From: Brassica napus
Taxonomy: Eukaryota > Streptophyta > Magnoliopsida > Brassicales > Brassicaceae
Assembly (NCBI RefSeq): GCF_020379485.1
Contig: NW_026014861.1
Location: 248,001 to 312,000, forward strand
Direction: 5' to 3'
DNA length: 64,000 bases
In this document: positions 51,401-60,585 of the stretch, one piece after another
How positions within the stretch are numbered: the stretch's first letter is position 1
How the letters are laid out: each line of letters begins with the position of its first letter
The notes under the pieces: model-generated
What the model was told of the DNA's origin: nothing
Databases searched by the model: none
What the model saw: only the letters and a program-made list of their open reading frames with translations
Made by a program: the position numbers and the translations under genes

Positions 51401-52973
51401 GCCACAATGCATTTTTATTCAAACTAGAAACAGAAGTAAATGAGCAATTATGATTGGAAACAGGATCAAGCTTCTCAAGCATGTATAAATCCCCCTTTGT
51501 AACTCCTTTTCCAATCAATTGGATGCTCTCAATATCCTGAAACTTCACATCATTAGGACTGAATATAACATTGCAATTCAAATCAGTAGTGCATTTCTTA
51601 ACTGAAAGTAGATTTGATGTGAATTCAGGAATATAAAATGCTCTAGTGTTCTTATCAAATAGCTTTAAGTTTCCTATTCCCTTAATAGGTATCTTATCTC
51701 CATTTGCAATCATCACACATCCATTAGTAGGTTCTATATCTTTAATTAGGTTGGTGTCACTAATCATATGATGAGATGCACCTGAATCTATAATCAATGG
51801 TTTGGATGCATTGCTGGCATTATGGCAGATACATTGTGATCTATATGCATTCATCCTAGCATTTCTATCAATGCAATGTTCAATTCCAGTTTTACTATCA
51901 ATCCTAGCAATCTTAGAAGCACCAAATGAATACCCATGAATGTTACCATTATCCTTGAGCATTTTGATGAGTGCATCCATCTCGGACCTCTTGATGAAGT
52001 CTTGATCATTGCCTCGGGGGTTGATAGCTCCAGTATAGGTCACCAAAGCCTTTCCATTTCCTTCACGGTTCTCCACTTCAGTTCCTCGGTTGGATGGCCC
52101 TGCTCCGCTTGATCCTTCAGTCATGTGAGCTCTTGCCTCTTTCTCCTTTATGAACTTAGCCGGCTTCAAGTGGGGATGGAGTATCCAGCACTGAATCTTC
52201 TTGTGCCCATACTTCTTGCAATGATCACAGTTCCCATTGAACTTCCTATCCTCATACTTGTTGTAACCAGCTTTGTTGGCTTGTGGAGGCTCTTCCCGGT
52301 CAGATTGCACAGCATTTGCAAGAGATAAGTCTCCCTTGCCTCCAAACAAACCCATTGAGCCCTGCTCCCTCTGTATCTGAGCACACACATCCTCAAGGTC
52401 AGGCAACTTCTCGGACCTTAGCATATGCTGAATGAGACCATTGTAGCTTGCGTTCAATGTGAGCAGCAACCCAAAGACCTTGTCCTGCTCACGCCTCTCA
52501 TTTAGAAGCTCTGGATCAACTGTGCTTGGTCTCAACATCTCCAACTCAGACCACAGTGTCCTGAACCTCCCCAAGTGCTTAGTAAACTCCATGTCATCTT
52601 GGGTTAACTCGTTGATTGCCTTCTTGACTTCAAACACTCGGTTCAGGTTAGAAACGTTTCCATACACTTTCTTCAGAGTATCCCACAGCTCCTTGGCTGT
52701 CTCACAGTAGCTATACGCATCTAGGATAGCCGGCTCCAAAGATGCATGAAGGACCGACATCACCATCATGTCTTCTTGTTGCCACTTCTCCACCACACTC
52801 TCCTCGGAGCTCTCTGCGTCACCCTCCTGAGTAATCGCCATTGGAGCTTCACCAGATGTGATATGCTTCCACAAACCCTTGCTTCCCACAGCAGTCTTCA
52901 CCATCCTAGACCAGACTAGGTAGTTGCTTCCTTTGAATGTCACCGCGACCTTCATCTTCATACCACTTTCCAT
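48480..52973 (-). CDS. Family A copy 6 Gag-Pol polyprotein
   Basis: 1497 aa, open. Protein and all four markers appear identical to copy 5 (Gln694, Ile484, A, T). Copies 5 and 6 form the second identical pair in the array. Confidence 0.95.
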   Translation of the reverse strand: MESGMKMKVAVTFKGSNYLVWSRMVKTAVGSKGLWKHITSGEAPMAITQEGDAESSEESVVEKWQQEDMMVMSVLHASLEPAILDAYSYCETAKELWDTLKKVYGNVSNLNRVFEVKKAINELTQDDMEFTKHLGRFRTLWSELEMLRPSTVDPELLNERREQDKVFGLLLTLNASYNGLIQHMLRSEKLPDLEDVCAQIQREQGSMGLFGGKGDLSLANAVQSDREEPPQANKAGYNKYEDRKFNGNCDHCKKYGHKKIQCWILHPHLKPAKFIKEKEARAHMTEGSSGAGPSNRGTEVENREGNGKALVTYTGAINPRGNDQDFIKRSEMDALIKMLKDNGNIHGYSFGASKIARIDSKTGIEHCIDRNARMNAYRSQCICHNASNASKPLIIDSGASHHMISDTNLIKDIEPTNGCVMIANGDKIPIKGIGNLKLFDKNTRAFYIPEFTSNLLSVKKCTTDLNCNVIFSPNDVKFQDIESIQLIGKGVTKGDLYMLEKLDPVSNHNCSFTSVSSLNKNALWHARLGHPHERALNLMLPGVVFENDKCEACILGKHCKNVFPRTSTVYENCFDLIHTDVWTAPSFSRDNHKYFVTFIDEKSKYTWLTLIPSKDRVIDAFKNFQAYVTNHYHAKIKILRSDNGGEYTSYAFKSHLDHHGILHQTSCPYTPQQNGVAERKNRHLMEVARSLMFQANVPKRFWSDAVSTACYLINRMPTRVLKDQAPFEVLNKRKPSLAYMRVVGCLCYVLVPGELRNKLEARSRKAMFIGYSTTQKGYKCYDPEARRVLVSRDVKFIEERGYYEEKNQEDLRDLTSDKAGVLRIILEGLGIKMNQDQSTRSGHPEESSTEPSRAAQTPHLDHEGGSEPETQENGQEGVGLSEEGEEFNSGSHHQGEQDQGDEEHQSEAQEQPHTQAEPVQEQEQPVLRRSTRLRKDPSSWVNTRVYYNAQAVEHPSQVVCSFAQYPEEHCAFMVNLDENYIPRSYEEAIMDKEWKESVGAEAGAMIKNDTWYESELPKGKKAVSSRWIFTIKYKADGKIERKKSRLVARGFTQTYGEDYIETFAPVAKLHTIRIVLSLAVNLGWGLWQMDVKNAFLQGELEDEVYMHPPPGLEHLVKRGNVLRLKKAIYGLKQSPRAWYNKLSTTLNGRGFKKSELDHTLFTLTTSSGMIALLVYVDDIIITGSDKEGIIATKEFLKSMFEIKDLGEMKYFLGIEICRSKEGLFMSQRKYTLDLLKGAGAYGGKTARMPMEDGYKVPREGEIEDSKPYQDPKLYRKLVGKLIYLTITRPDICFAVNQVSQHMQVPKEHHWRMVERILMYLNGSPDQGVWMGCNGSTEVVGYCDADWAGDRADRRSTTGYCTFIGGNLVTWKSKKQKVVSCSSAEAEYRAMLKLTNELVWIKGILKHLEIDQATPMTMHCDNQAAIHIASNSVFHERTKHIEVDCHKVRQMIILGVILPCYTRSEDQLADVFTKAARQKTMESIHIRLGLIDLGKRRS

Positions 52974-53218
52974 CTTGAACAGCTTGACGTCTACAGCTTG
53001 AACAACCGGTTAGATCTTGTACTGAGAACCCACACTGCCCTCTAGAACACAGATTTACTCTTGAGTCTTCAAATGAACCTCCCACGGATCACCAAGACAC
53101 ACGCAAAATACCTTGAGCTTTTGAACTCTCAAGAAACTCTCAAACACACTCACTTGTTCTCTTAAAGTTTCAAACTTGAATCCTTAAGAGAATCACTCAC
53201 AAACTCAGATTTCAATCA

Positions 53219-53235
53219 ACCTGGCTCTGATACCA
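53219..53235 (-). other. Primer-binding site, copy 6
   Basis: Minus-strand initiator tRNA-Met site next to array LTR 6. Confidence 0.9.
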
Positions 53236-53838
53236 TATGAGATTTAAGGATGTAAATGATTATCTGAGTTTAGAAAGGATTATAGAAGGAGAATAAGAGA
53301 TTAAGAGACAGCTTAGAGACTAATGGAGAATCATAATGAAATGAGTAAAGAGAGAGATTGTTTAGAACTGTCTAAAATCTTTATTAATGATGAGCTCACA
53401 ATATATATATGTCCATACACATTAGGTTTTCGAAATCATAAGGATAAGCAAGCATGTAGAGTCAAAGATGAGCTGGTGCTTTAGTTTGAATCGGCCAATG
53501 AGTGTCCTCACACGTTTGGAGCATCTTCCTTATCCAAGACCAGATGCTCTTCCTTTCCAGCCCTTGCCAGCCTGTCCTAGCTGTCAAGCCGCGCCTCCCT
53601 TATCCTCTCAACGTTCGGATAAGGCCTTGGCTGAGTGTAACTTCACCACAGTACATAAGAGTTACCCGGATAGTTACTTGGCCGCTTTCACCTTGTACGG
53701 ACGCTCACTTGTACGGCCTGGTACGGCCTCTCCGTCCGTACCATCCCTATCAGCCCATTCCTCCTCTTAACTCCTTGCTCTCCTTATGTTCTCAACTCCT
53801 TTGTGTCTTTACCTCAAATGTCTCAACTCATCTCAACA
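53236..53838 (-). repeat. Array LTR 6 (shared by copies 6 and 7)
   Basis: 603 bp; the last LTR of the array. The LTR that would close copy 7, expected at 58735, has been replaced by element B. Confidence 0.95.
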
Positions 53839-53946
53839 CTCCCCCTCAAGCTTAGCTTTGTGAAAGCCTAAGCTTGGATAGCTATGAGATCTTCCTCATT
53901 AAAAACCTCACCAAGGAAAACCCATTGGGACAAAACCTTGATGAGG
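53839..53946 (-). other. Copy 7 polypurine tract and 3' hairpins
   Basis: Same sequence as the other copies. Confidence 0.75.
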
Positions 53947-53978
53947 GAAAAAGAGTAAAGACCTCACAGCCAAGGGGA

Positions 53979-56900
53979 TCAGCTCCTTCTCTTCCCAAGA
54001 TCAATGAGGCCCAACCTGATGTGAATGGACTCCATTGTCTTTTGTCTTGCAGCCTTGGTGAACACATCAGCCAACTGATCTTCACTCCTTGTGTAGCATG
54101 GTAAGATGACTCCTAGGATGATCATTTGCCTCACCTTGTGGCAATCAACTTCAATGTGCTTGGTTCTCTCATGAAACACCGAGTTGGAGGCAATGTGAAT
54201 GGCTGCTTGGTTATCACAGTGCATTGTCATAGGCGTGGCTTGATCAATCTCCAAATGCTTCAAGATGCCTTTGATCCACACCAGCTCGTTGGTAAGTTTC
54301 AGCATAGCTCTATACTCTGCTTCTGCGCTTGAGCAAGAGACCACCTTCTGCTTCTTACTCTTCCACGTAACCAAGTTGCCTCCAATGAATGTGCAATAGC
54401 CTGTGGTTGATCTCCTGTCTGCTCTATCACCAGCCCAATCCGCATCACAGTATCCAACCACTTCAGTGCTCCCATTGCAACCCATCCATACTCCTTGATC
54501 AGGTGAGCCGTTGAGATACATCAAGATCCTCTCCACCATGCGCCAATGATGCTCCTTAGGAACTTGCATGTGTTGACTCACCTGATTCACAGCAAAACAA
54601 ATGTCAGGTCTAGTTATGGTAAGATAAATCAATTTGCCAACTAGTTTTCTATAGAGTTTAGGATCCTGATAAGGTTTGCTGTCTTCAATCTCCCCCTCTC
54701 GTGGGACTTTGTAACCATCCTCCATAGGCATCCTTGCTGTCTTGCCTCCATAAGCACCTGCACCTTTCAAAAGATCAAGTGTATACTTCCTTTGGGACAT
54801 GAATAAACCTTCCTTGGATCTACATATCTCAATTCCAAGAAAGTATTTCATTTCTCCCAAGTCTTTAATCTCAAACATGGATTTAAGGAACTCCTTGGTT
54901 GCTATGATACCTTCCTTATCACTTCCTGTGATAATGATATCATCAACATACACAAGAAGTGCAATCATACCTGAGGAAGTCGTGAGTGTGAAGAGAGTGT
55001 GATCTAGTTCAGACTTCTTGAAGCCTCGGCCATTCAGAGTAGTGCTCAGCTTGTTGTACCAAGCTCTTGGTGATTGCTTCAGCCCATAGATAGCTTTCTT
55101 CAATCTCAACACATTCCCTCTCTTCACTAAGTGTTCAAGGCCTGGAGGTGGATGCATATATACTTCATCCTCAAGTTCACCTTGTAGGAATGCATTCTTC
55201 ACATCCATTTGCCATAACCCCCATCCAAGATTCACAGCCAAGCTTAATACAATCCGGATTGTATGTAGTTTAGCTACTGGTGCAAATGTTTCTATGTAAT
55301 CTTCTCCATAAGTTTGAGTGAAACCTCTTGCTACTAGCCTTGACTTCTTCCTCTCAATCTTTCCATCAGCCTTATACTTGATTGTGAATATCCATCTACT
55401 ACTCACAGCCTTCTTCCCTTTTGGTAACTCACTCTCATACCATGTATCATTTTTGATCATAGCTCCTGCCTCAGCTCCAACTGATTCCTTCCATTCTTTA
55501 TCCATGATTGCTTCTTCATAGCTTCTTGGAATATAGTTCTCATCCAAGTTAACCATGAATGCACAATGTTCTTCAGGGTATTGGGCAAAGGAACACACAA
55601 CTTGAGAAGGATGCTCCACAGCTTGGGCATTGTAGTACACTCGCGTGTTTACCCAAGAGGAAGGATCCTTTCTAAGCCTTGTGCTTCTCCTCAATACTGG
55701 TTGTTCTTGCTCTTGAACCGGCTCAGCTTGTGTATGCGGTTGTTCTTGTGCTTCACTCTGATGTTCTTCATCTCCTTGGTCTTGCTCACCTTGATGATGA
55801 GAACCTGAGTTAAATTCTTCTCCTTCTTCACTCAAGCCGACTCCTTCTTGGCCATTTTCTTGAGTTTCAGGTTCACTTCCCCCCTCATGATCAAGGTGAG
55901 GTGTTTGAGCAGCTCTACTTGGTTCAGTTGAGCTCTCTTCTGGGTGTCCACTTCTTGTGGACTGATCCTGGTTCATCTTGATACCGAGACCTTCCAAAAT
56001 AATCCTTAAGACTCCAGCCTTATCTGATGTAAGGTCCCTCAAGTCTTCTTGATTCTTCTCTTCATAGTATCCTCTTTCTTCAATAAACTTCACATCTCTA
56101 GATACAAGTACCCTTCTAGCTTCTGGATCATAACACTTATATCCTTTTTGAGTTGTTGAGTAGCCAATGAACATTGCCTTTCTGCTTCTTGCTTCTAGCT
56201 TGTTCCTCAACTCTCCTGGTACCAATACATAGCATAAGCATCCAACCACTCTCATGTATGCCAAGGATGGCTTGCGCTTGTTTAGTACTTCAAATGGTGC
56301 TTGATCCTTCAACACTCTTGTAGGCATTCGGTTGATTAGATAGCAAGCAGTGGATACAGCATCACTCCAGAATCTCTTAGGTACATTGGCTTGGAACATT
56401 AATGACCGAGCCACCTCCATCAAGTGCCTGTTCTTCCTCTCAGCTACACCATTCTGTTGTGGTGTGTAGGGACAGCTTGTTTGATGAAGTATTCCATGAT
56501 GATCTAGATGACTTTTGAACGCATAGCTTGTGTACTCTCCTCCATTATCTGATCTCAAAATTTTAATCTTAGCATGATAATGGTTAGTCACATAAGCTTG
56601 AAAGTTCTTAAATGCATCTATCACCCTATCTTTGGATGGAATTAGTGTTAACCAGGTGTATTTAGATTTTTCATCAATGAATGTGACAAAATACTTATGA
56701 TTGTCTCTAGAGAAACTAGGTGCAGTCCATACATCAGTATGAATCAAATCAAAGCAATTTTCATAAACAGTAGATGTTCTTGGAAACACATTCTTACAAT
56801 GCTTGCCTAAAATGCAAGCCTCACACTTATCATTTTCAAAAACCACACCTGGTAACATCAAGTTTAAAGCCCTCTCATGGGGATGACCTAGTCTAGCATG

Positions 56901-58460
56901 CCACAATGCATTTTTATTCAAACTAGAAACAGAAGTAAATGAGCAATTATGATTGGAAACAGGATCAAGCTTCTCAAGCATGTATAAATCCCCCTTTGTA
57001 ACTCCTTTTCCAATCAATTGGCTGCTCTCAATATCCTGAAACTTCACATCATTAGGACTGAATATAACATTGCAATTCAAATCAGTAGTGCATTTCTTAA
57101 CTGAAAGTAGATTTGATGTGAATTCAGGAATATAAAATGCTCTAGTGTTCTTATCAAATAGCTTTAAGTTTCCTATTCCCTTAATAGGTATCTTATCTCC
57201 ATTTGCAATCATCACACATCCATTAGTAGGTTCTATATCTTTAATTAGGTTGGTGTCACTAATCATATGATGAGATGCACCTGAATCTATAATCAATGGT
57301 TTGGATGCATTGCTGGCATTATGGCAGATACATTGTGATCTATATGCATTCATCCTAGCATTTCTATCAATGCAATGTTCAATTCCAGTTTTACTATCAA
57401 TCCTAGCAATCTTAGAAGCACCAAATGAATACCCATGAATGTTACCATTATCCTTGAGCATTTTGATGAGTGCATCCATCTCGGACCTCTTGATGAAGTC
57501 TTGATCATTGCCTCGGGGGTTGATAGCTCCAGTATAGGTCACCAAAGCCTTTCCATTTCCTTCACGGTTCTCCACTTCAGTTCCTCGGTTGGATGGCCCT
57601 GCTCCGCTTGATCCTTCAGTCATGTGAGCTCTTGCCTCTTTCTCCTTTATGAACTTAGCCGGCTTCAAGTGGGGATGGAGTATCCAGCACTGAATCTTCT
57701 TGTGCCCATACTTCTTGCAATGATCACAGTTCCCATTGAACTTCCTATCCTCATACTTGTTGTAACCAGCTTTGTTGGCTTGTGGAGGCTCTTCCCGGTC
57801 AGATTGCACAGCATTTGCAAGAGATAAGTCTCCCTTGCCTCCAAACAAACCCATTGAGCCCTGCTCCCTCTGTATCTGAGCACACACATCCTCAAGGTCA
57901 GGCAACTTCTCGGACCTTAGCATATGCTGAATGAGACCATTGTAGCTTGCGTTCAATGTGAGCAGCAACCCAAAGACCTTGTCCTGCTCACGCCTCTCAT
58001 TTAGAAGCTCTGGATCAACTGTGCTTGGTCTCAACATCTCCAACTCAGACCACAGTGTCCTGAACCTCCCCAAGTGCTTAGTAAACTCCATGTCATCTTG
58101 GGTTAACTCGTTGATTGCCTTCTTGACTTCAAACACTCGGTTCAGGTTAGAAACGTTTCCATACACTTTCTTCAGAGTATCCCACAGCTCCTTGGCTGTC
58201 TCACAGTAGCTATACGCATCTAGGATAGCCGGCTCCAAAGATGCATGAAGGACCGACATCACCATCATGTCTTCTTGTTGCCACTTCTCCACCACACTCT
58301 CCTCGGAGCTCTCTGCGTCACCCTCCTGAGTAATCGCCATTGGAGCTTCACCAGATGTGATATGCTTCCACAAACCCTTCCTTCCCACAGAAGTCTTCAC
58401 CATCCTAGACCAGACTAGGTTGTTGCTTCCTTTGAATGTCACCGCGACCTTCATCTTCAT
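53979..58460 (-). CDS. Family A copy 7 Gag-Pol, first start codon lost
   Basis: 1493 aa from an internal ATG; the usual first ATG (58472) has become AAG, so translation would begin four codons later at MKMKVAV. Three more changes sit nearby (Asn for Tyr near residue 14, Ser for Ala and Arg for Ser near residues 24-27 of this protein). The rest is intact, with Ser484 (C at 57022), which is shared only with A1, and Gln694. The leader is cut at 58585 by element B, so there is no primer-binding site or 5' LTR and this copy cannot replicate as it stands. Confidence 0.9.
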   Translation of the reverse strand: MKMKVAVTFKGSNNLVWSRMVKTSVGRKGLWKHITSGEAPMAITQEGDAESSEESVVEKWQQEDMMVMSVLHASLEPAILDAYSYCETAKELWDTLKKVYGNVSNLNRVFEVKKAINELTQDDMEFTKHLGRFRTLWSELEMLRPSTVDPELLNERREQDKVFGLLLTLNASYNGLIQHMLRSEKLPDLEDVCAQIQREQGSMGLFGGKGDLSLANAVQSDREEPPQANKAGYNKYEDRKFNGNCDHCKKYGHKKIQCWILHPHLKPAKFIKEKEARAHMTEGSSGAGPSNRGTEVENREGNGKALVTYTGAINPRGNDQDFIKRSEMDALIKMLKDNGNIHGYSFGASKIARIDSKTGIEHCIDRNARMNAYRSQCICHNASNASKPLIIDSGASHHMISDTNLIKDIEPTNGCVMIANGDKIPIKGIGNLKLFDKNTRAFYIPEFTSNLLSVKKCTTDLNCNVIFSPNDVKFQDIESSQLIGKGVTKGDLYMLEKLDPVSNHNCSFTSVSSLNKNALWHARLGHPHERALNLMLPGVVFENDKCEACILGKHCKNVFPRTSTVYENCFDLIHTDVWTAPSFSRDNHKYFVTFIDEKSKYTWLTLIPSKDRVIDAFKNFQAYVTNHYHAKIKILRSDNGGEYTSYAFKSHLDHHGILHQTSCPYTPQQNGVAERKNRHLMEVARSLMFQANVPKRFWSDAVSTACYLINRMPTRVLKDQAPFEVLNKRKPSLAYMRVVGCLCYVLVPGELRNKLEARSRKAMFIGYSTTQKGYKCYDPEARRVLVSRDVKFIEERGYYEEKNQEDLRDLTSDKAGVLRIILEGLGIKMNQDQSTRSGHPEESSTEPSRAAQTPHLDHEGGSEPETQENGQEGVGLSEEGEEFNSGSHHQGEQDQGDEEHQSEAQEQPHTQAEPVQEQEQPVLRRSTRLRKDPSSWVNTRVYYNAQAVEHPSQVVCSFAQYPEEHCAFMVNLDENYIPRSYEEAIMDKEWKESVGAEAGAMIKNDTWYESELPKGKKAVSSRWIFTIKYKADGKIERKKSRLVARGFTQTYGEDYIETFAPVAKLHTIRIVLSLAVNLGWGLWQMDVKNAFLQGELEDEVYMHPPPGLEHLVKRGNVLRLKKAIYGLKQSPRAWYNKLSTTLNGRGFKKSELDHTLFTLTTSSGMIALLVYVDDIIITGSDKEGIIATKEFLKSMFEIKDLGEMKYFLGIEICRSKEGLFMSQRKYTLDLLKGAGAYGGKTARMPMEDGYKVPREGEIEDSKPYQDPKLYRKLVGKLIYLTITRPDICFAVNQVSQHMQVPKEHHWRMVERILMYLNGSPDQGVWMGCNGSTEVVGYCDADWAGDRADRRSTTGYCTFIGGNLVTWKSKKQKVVSCSSAEAEYRAMLKLTNELVWIKGILKHLEIDQATPMTMHCDNQAAIHIASNSVFHERTKHIEVDCHKVRQMIILGVILPCYTRSEDQLADVFTKAARQKTMESIHIRLGLIDLGKRRS

Positions 58461-58585
58461 ACCACTTTCCTTCTTGAACAGCTTGACGTCTACAGCTTGA
58501 ACAACCGGTTAGATCTTGTACTGAGAACCCACACTGCCCTCTAGAACACAGATTTACTCTTGAGTCTTCAAATGAACCTCCCACG
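58461..58585 (-). other. Truncated leader of copy 7
   Basis: The family A leader up to CTCCCACG, then a sharp change to the B LTR. CCACG (58581-58585) would be the B target duplication; its partner is not in the window. Confidence 0.8.
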
Positions 58586-59578
58586 TGTTGAACTGAAGAG
58601 AAGAATGGAGCTTGTGCATAAATAGGGCAAGCTTCAGGTGATCTCCGGAAGAGTTCTACAAAGCTTCAGGAGAGTCTTGAAGTATCTATCATGGGTGAAG
58701 TTAAGTTCAAGAAGGGCTTAGACTGATCTTAAGAAGACATGGAAGAAGTATGGAGGTGAATGGTTGAACGTGCAAAGTTAGGGCGAGGCCGGTACGGACG
58801 GCCGTACGGATGGTACGGCCCGTACGGACATGATCGACTCAAAACTTATGTACTCGGCCATTTGAAGCTATTTGAGGGCTGTGCAAATATAGGGCATTGG
58901 TGTACGGTTATGGCAAGTCCGTACAGCCAAGGAGAGGCTCTAATATGAATGTGCAAAGTCCGGGATGGTGAGAAGCATCAAATGGAACAAGAAGATGCTT
59001 TGGAGGCAAGAAGATTCAAATAAGAGTTGGCACCAGTCTGTGGGTTATGGGATTGGTTGTAGTGGTCTAAGGACAGGCTGTAAAGAGCTGTAAAGGAAGA
59101 GCAAGGCTTGACCAAGTATCTGGCCAAAGAAGAGGGCAGATACATAAGGCTGTGTGGAGCATTTCTAGCCTTGCCTTCCCACATCCAATCAGGCGACAAC
59201 AACAAGCTGCAAAGACCACAAGACTGAATCAAGATCGTCCAATTCAAATCAGAGCATCTCCACCCTTCATGTCTTATCTATTACTTTAGGGTTTCATGAG
59301 TTTGTAACCTGTTTCTATATAAAGACCCCATTAGGGCGAATTGTAAGCCTTAAGTGAGTAAGGGGGAAAACCTTCTCCTTCATGTTCTATGAAAGTCTGT
59401 TCTTGATACTAAGTCTCTAATCTATTCTCCAAGTCTCTCAGTTTCTTTAATCTGGTTACCTAGTCTCTTTCATACTCTAAATCTCTCCCCCATACTCCTA
59501 AGTCTTAAATCTGTTCACATAAACTCTCCTAAACACTTTCTTACACACACACCTTGAGTGAATCCTTATAAACTCACA
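58586..59578 (+). repeat. B-right 5' LTR
   Basis: 993 bp with TG...CA ends (TGTTGAAC to ACTCACA), followed at once by the primer-binding site. The TATA box TATATAAAG is at 59316-59324. It differs visibly from the B-left LTR, so the two are separate old copies. Confidence 0.85.
58792..58827. promoter_or_regulatory. GTACGG/CCGTACGG cluster in B-right U3
   Basis: GTACGG at 58792 and 58813, and the palindrome CCGTACGG at 58802-58809 and 58820-58827, with further single sites at 58902 and 58919. The densest cluster in the window. Confidence 0.5.
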
Positions 59579-59595
59579 TGGTATCAGAGCCAGGT
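59579..59595 (+). other. Primer-binding site, B-right
   Basis: TGGTATCAGAGCCAGGT on the plus strand, the same initiator tRNA-Met site used by the copia families, directly after the LTR. Confidence 0.95.
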
Positions 59596-59648
59596 TCATC
59601 AGAACCTGAGCTGTAGCTTCCGCATTCAAGTCACAAGTCTGTCTCACC

Positions 59649-59942
59649 ATGAAGCCAAGCCATGAAGATCTGTCCAGCCAGCTCTCTCACTTCGAGAAGA
59701 AGATGTCTGAAGCTATTATGGAGGTTTATCATGGCGGTTCCTTCCTGTTCCAGTCCATACAAGGCGAGCCATTCCTTCTGTCCAAGAGGAAACCTTTGAA
59801 GAAGAGTTCTTTCCCTAGTTCCAGAAGCTGGCGAGTTCAAGAGATGAAGAAAGGAGGAACCTTTGGAGGTGAAAGTTCAAGTAGCGGTCATAAACACCAG
59901 GAGGGGCTGTTGGGTGAAGATTCAGCATCTCCAGTCCATTAA
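59649..59942 (+). CDS. Short ORF in B leader, possible gag remnant
   Basis: 97 codons, first ATG after the primer-binding site. The start, MKPSHEDLSSQLSHFEKKM, looks like a short helical or coiled-coil segment such as begins many plant Gag proteins; the rest is Ser/Gly/Lys-rich with no zinc knuckle or other motif. I do not recognise a product. It ends in TAA just before element F. It may be a remnant of Gag or simply an open stretch. Confidence 0.35.
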   Translation: MKPSHEDLSSQLSHFEKKMSEAIMEVYHGGSFLFQSIQGEPFLLSKRKPLKKSSFPSSRSWRVQEMKKGGTFGGESSSSGHKHQEGLLGEDSASPVH

Positions 59943-59964
59943 AAGAGCATGACCGGTTGCAAAG

Positions 59965-60585
59965 TATAAGTTTTAGAGAATCTGAGTTTGATATAAGGAA
60001 AGAAAGAGATTAGAAAGAGTCTAGAGGTTATTTAGGACGAGTTTAGCTAAGAGTTTAGTGTATGATCATGATTGAGAGCCTTTGAGTCTAAGAGATTGTT
60101 TTAGTGTCAAGAACTGTCTGATTATCATTAATGAAGAGTTTACAAATATATAGGAGAAGATACAAGGGTTTTCCTAAAGGTAAAGTAATCAAAGCATGTG
60201 AAGTCAAGGAAGAGCTAGGCGCCGGTTTCAAACTAAGCCAATGGGAGACTCCACATGTGTGGGATGAATGGATAAGGTTGCTTTCCCTTTCCAGCTGCAT
60301 ACAGCCTGTCAAGCCGCGGTCTTATCCTTCTCTCAACGGTCTGATCAAGTGCTGGTAACTCTCCATAGTTACCATCACCCTTTTCACAAGTAACCATCCT
60401 GAATAGTGAAGAGTATTACCCAAGACTTGTACGGCCACTCCTCATGTACGGCCTGTACGGATTGTACGGACTAAGCCTCCTCAATCCCTTTCTTCCTAAT
60501 GCTTCACCACTTCATACTCTCTCCTCACATACATTACTCAACACTTCATCTCATGATCTCATCTCAAAGTGATCTCATCTCAACA
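59965..60585 (-). repeat. Element F 3' LTR
   Basis: 621 bp from TATAAG to TCTCAACA, ending at the polypurine tract. Shares blocks with the D and A LTRs (for example TCATGATTGAGAG near 60066, as in D) but differs enough to be its own family. Confidence 0.8.
60429..60469. promoter_or_regulatory. GTACGG cluster in F U3
   Basis: Four GTACGG copies at 60429, 60446, 60455 and 60464, about 116-157 bp inside the LTR start. Confidence 0.5.

Larger units (their letters stand above)
25741..58585 (-). repeat. Tandem array of six family A retrotransposon units
   Basis: Coding-region ends fall at 26484, 31983, 37482, 42981, 48480 and 53979, an exact 5499-bp step each time. Each unit is one LTR plus one internal region, and neighbours share a single LTR, so there are no target duplications or spacer DNA between copies. 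All six Gag-Pol frames are open. The copies are nearly identical, with a few stepwise marker differences. The array is bounded on the left by the A fragment at 23957-25740 and on the right by element B-right, which cuts the leader of the last copy. Confidence 0.9.

Noticed and set aside
25741..58585. A host gene family in tandem
   Set aside because: Every unit is a complete LTR plus copia polyprotein with primer site and polypurine tract; nothing host-derived lies between copies.
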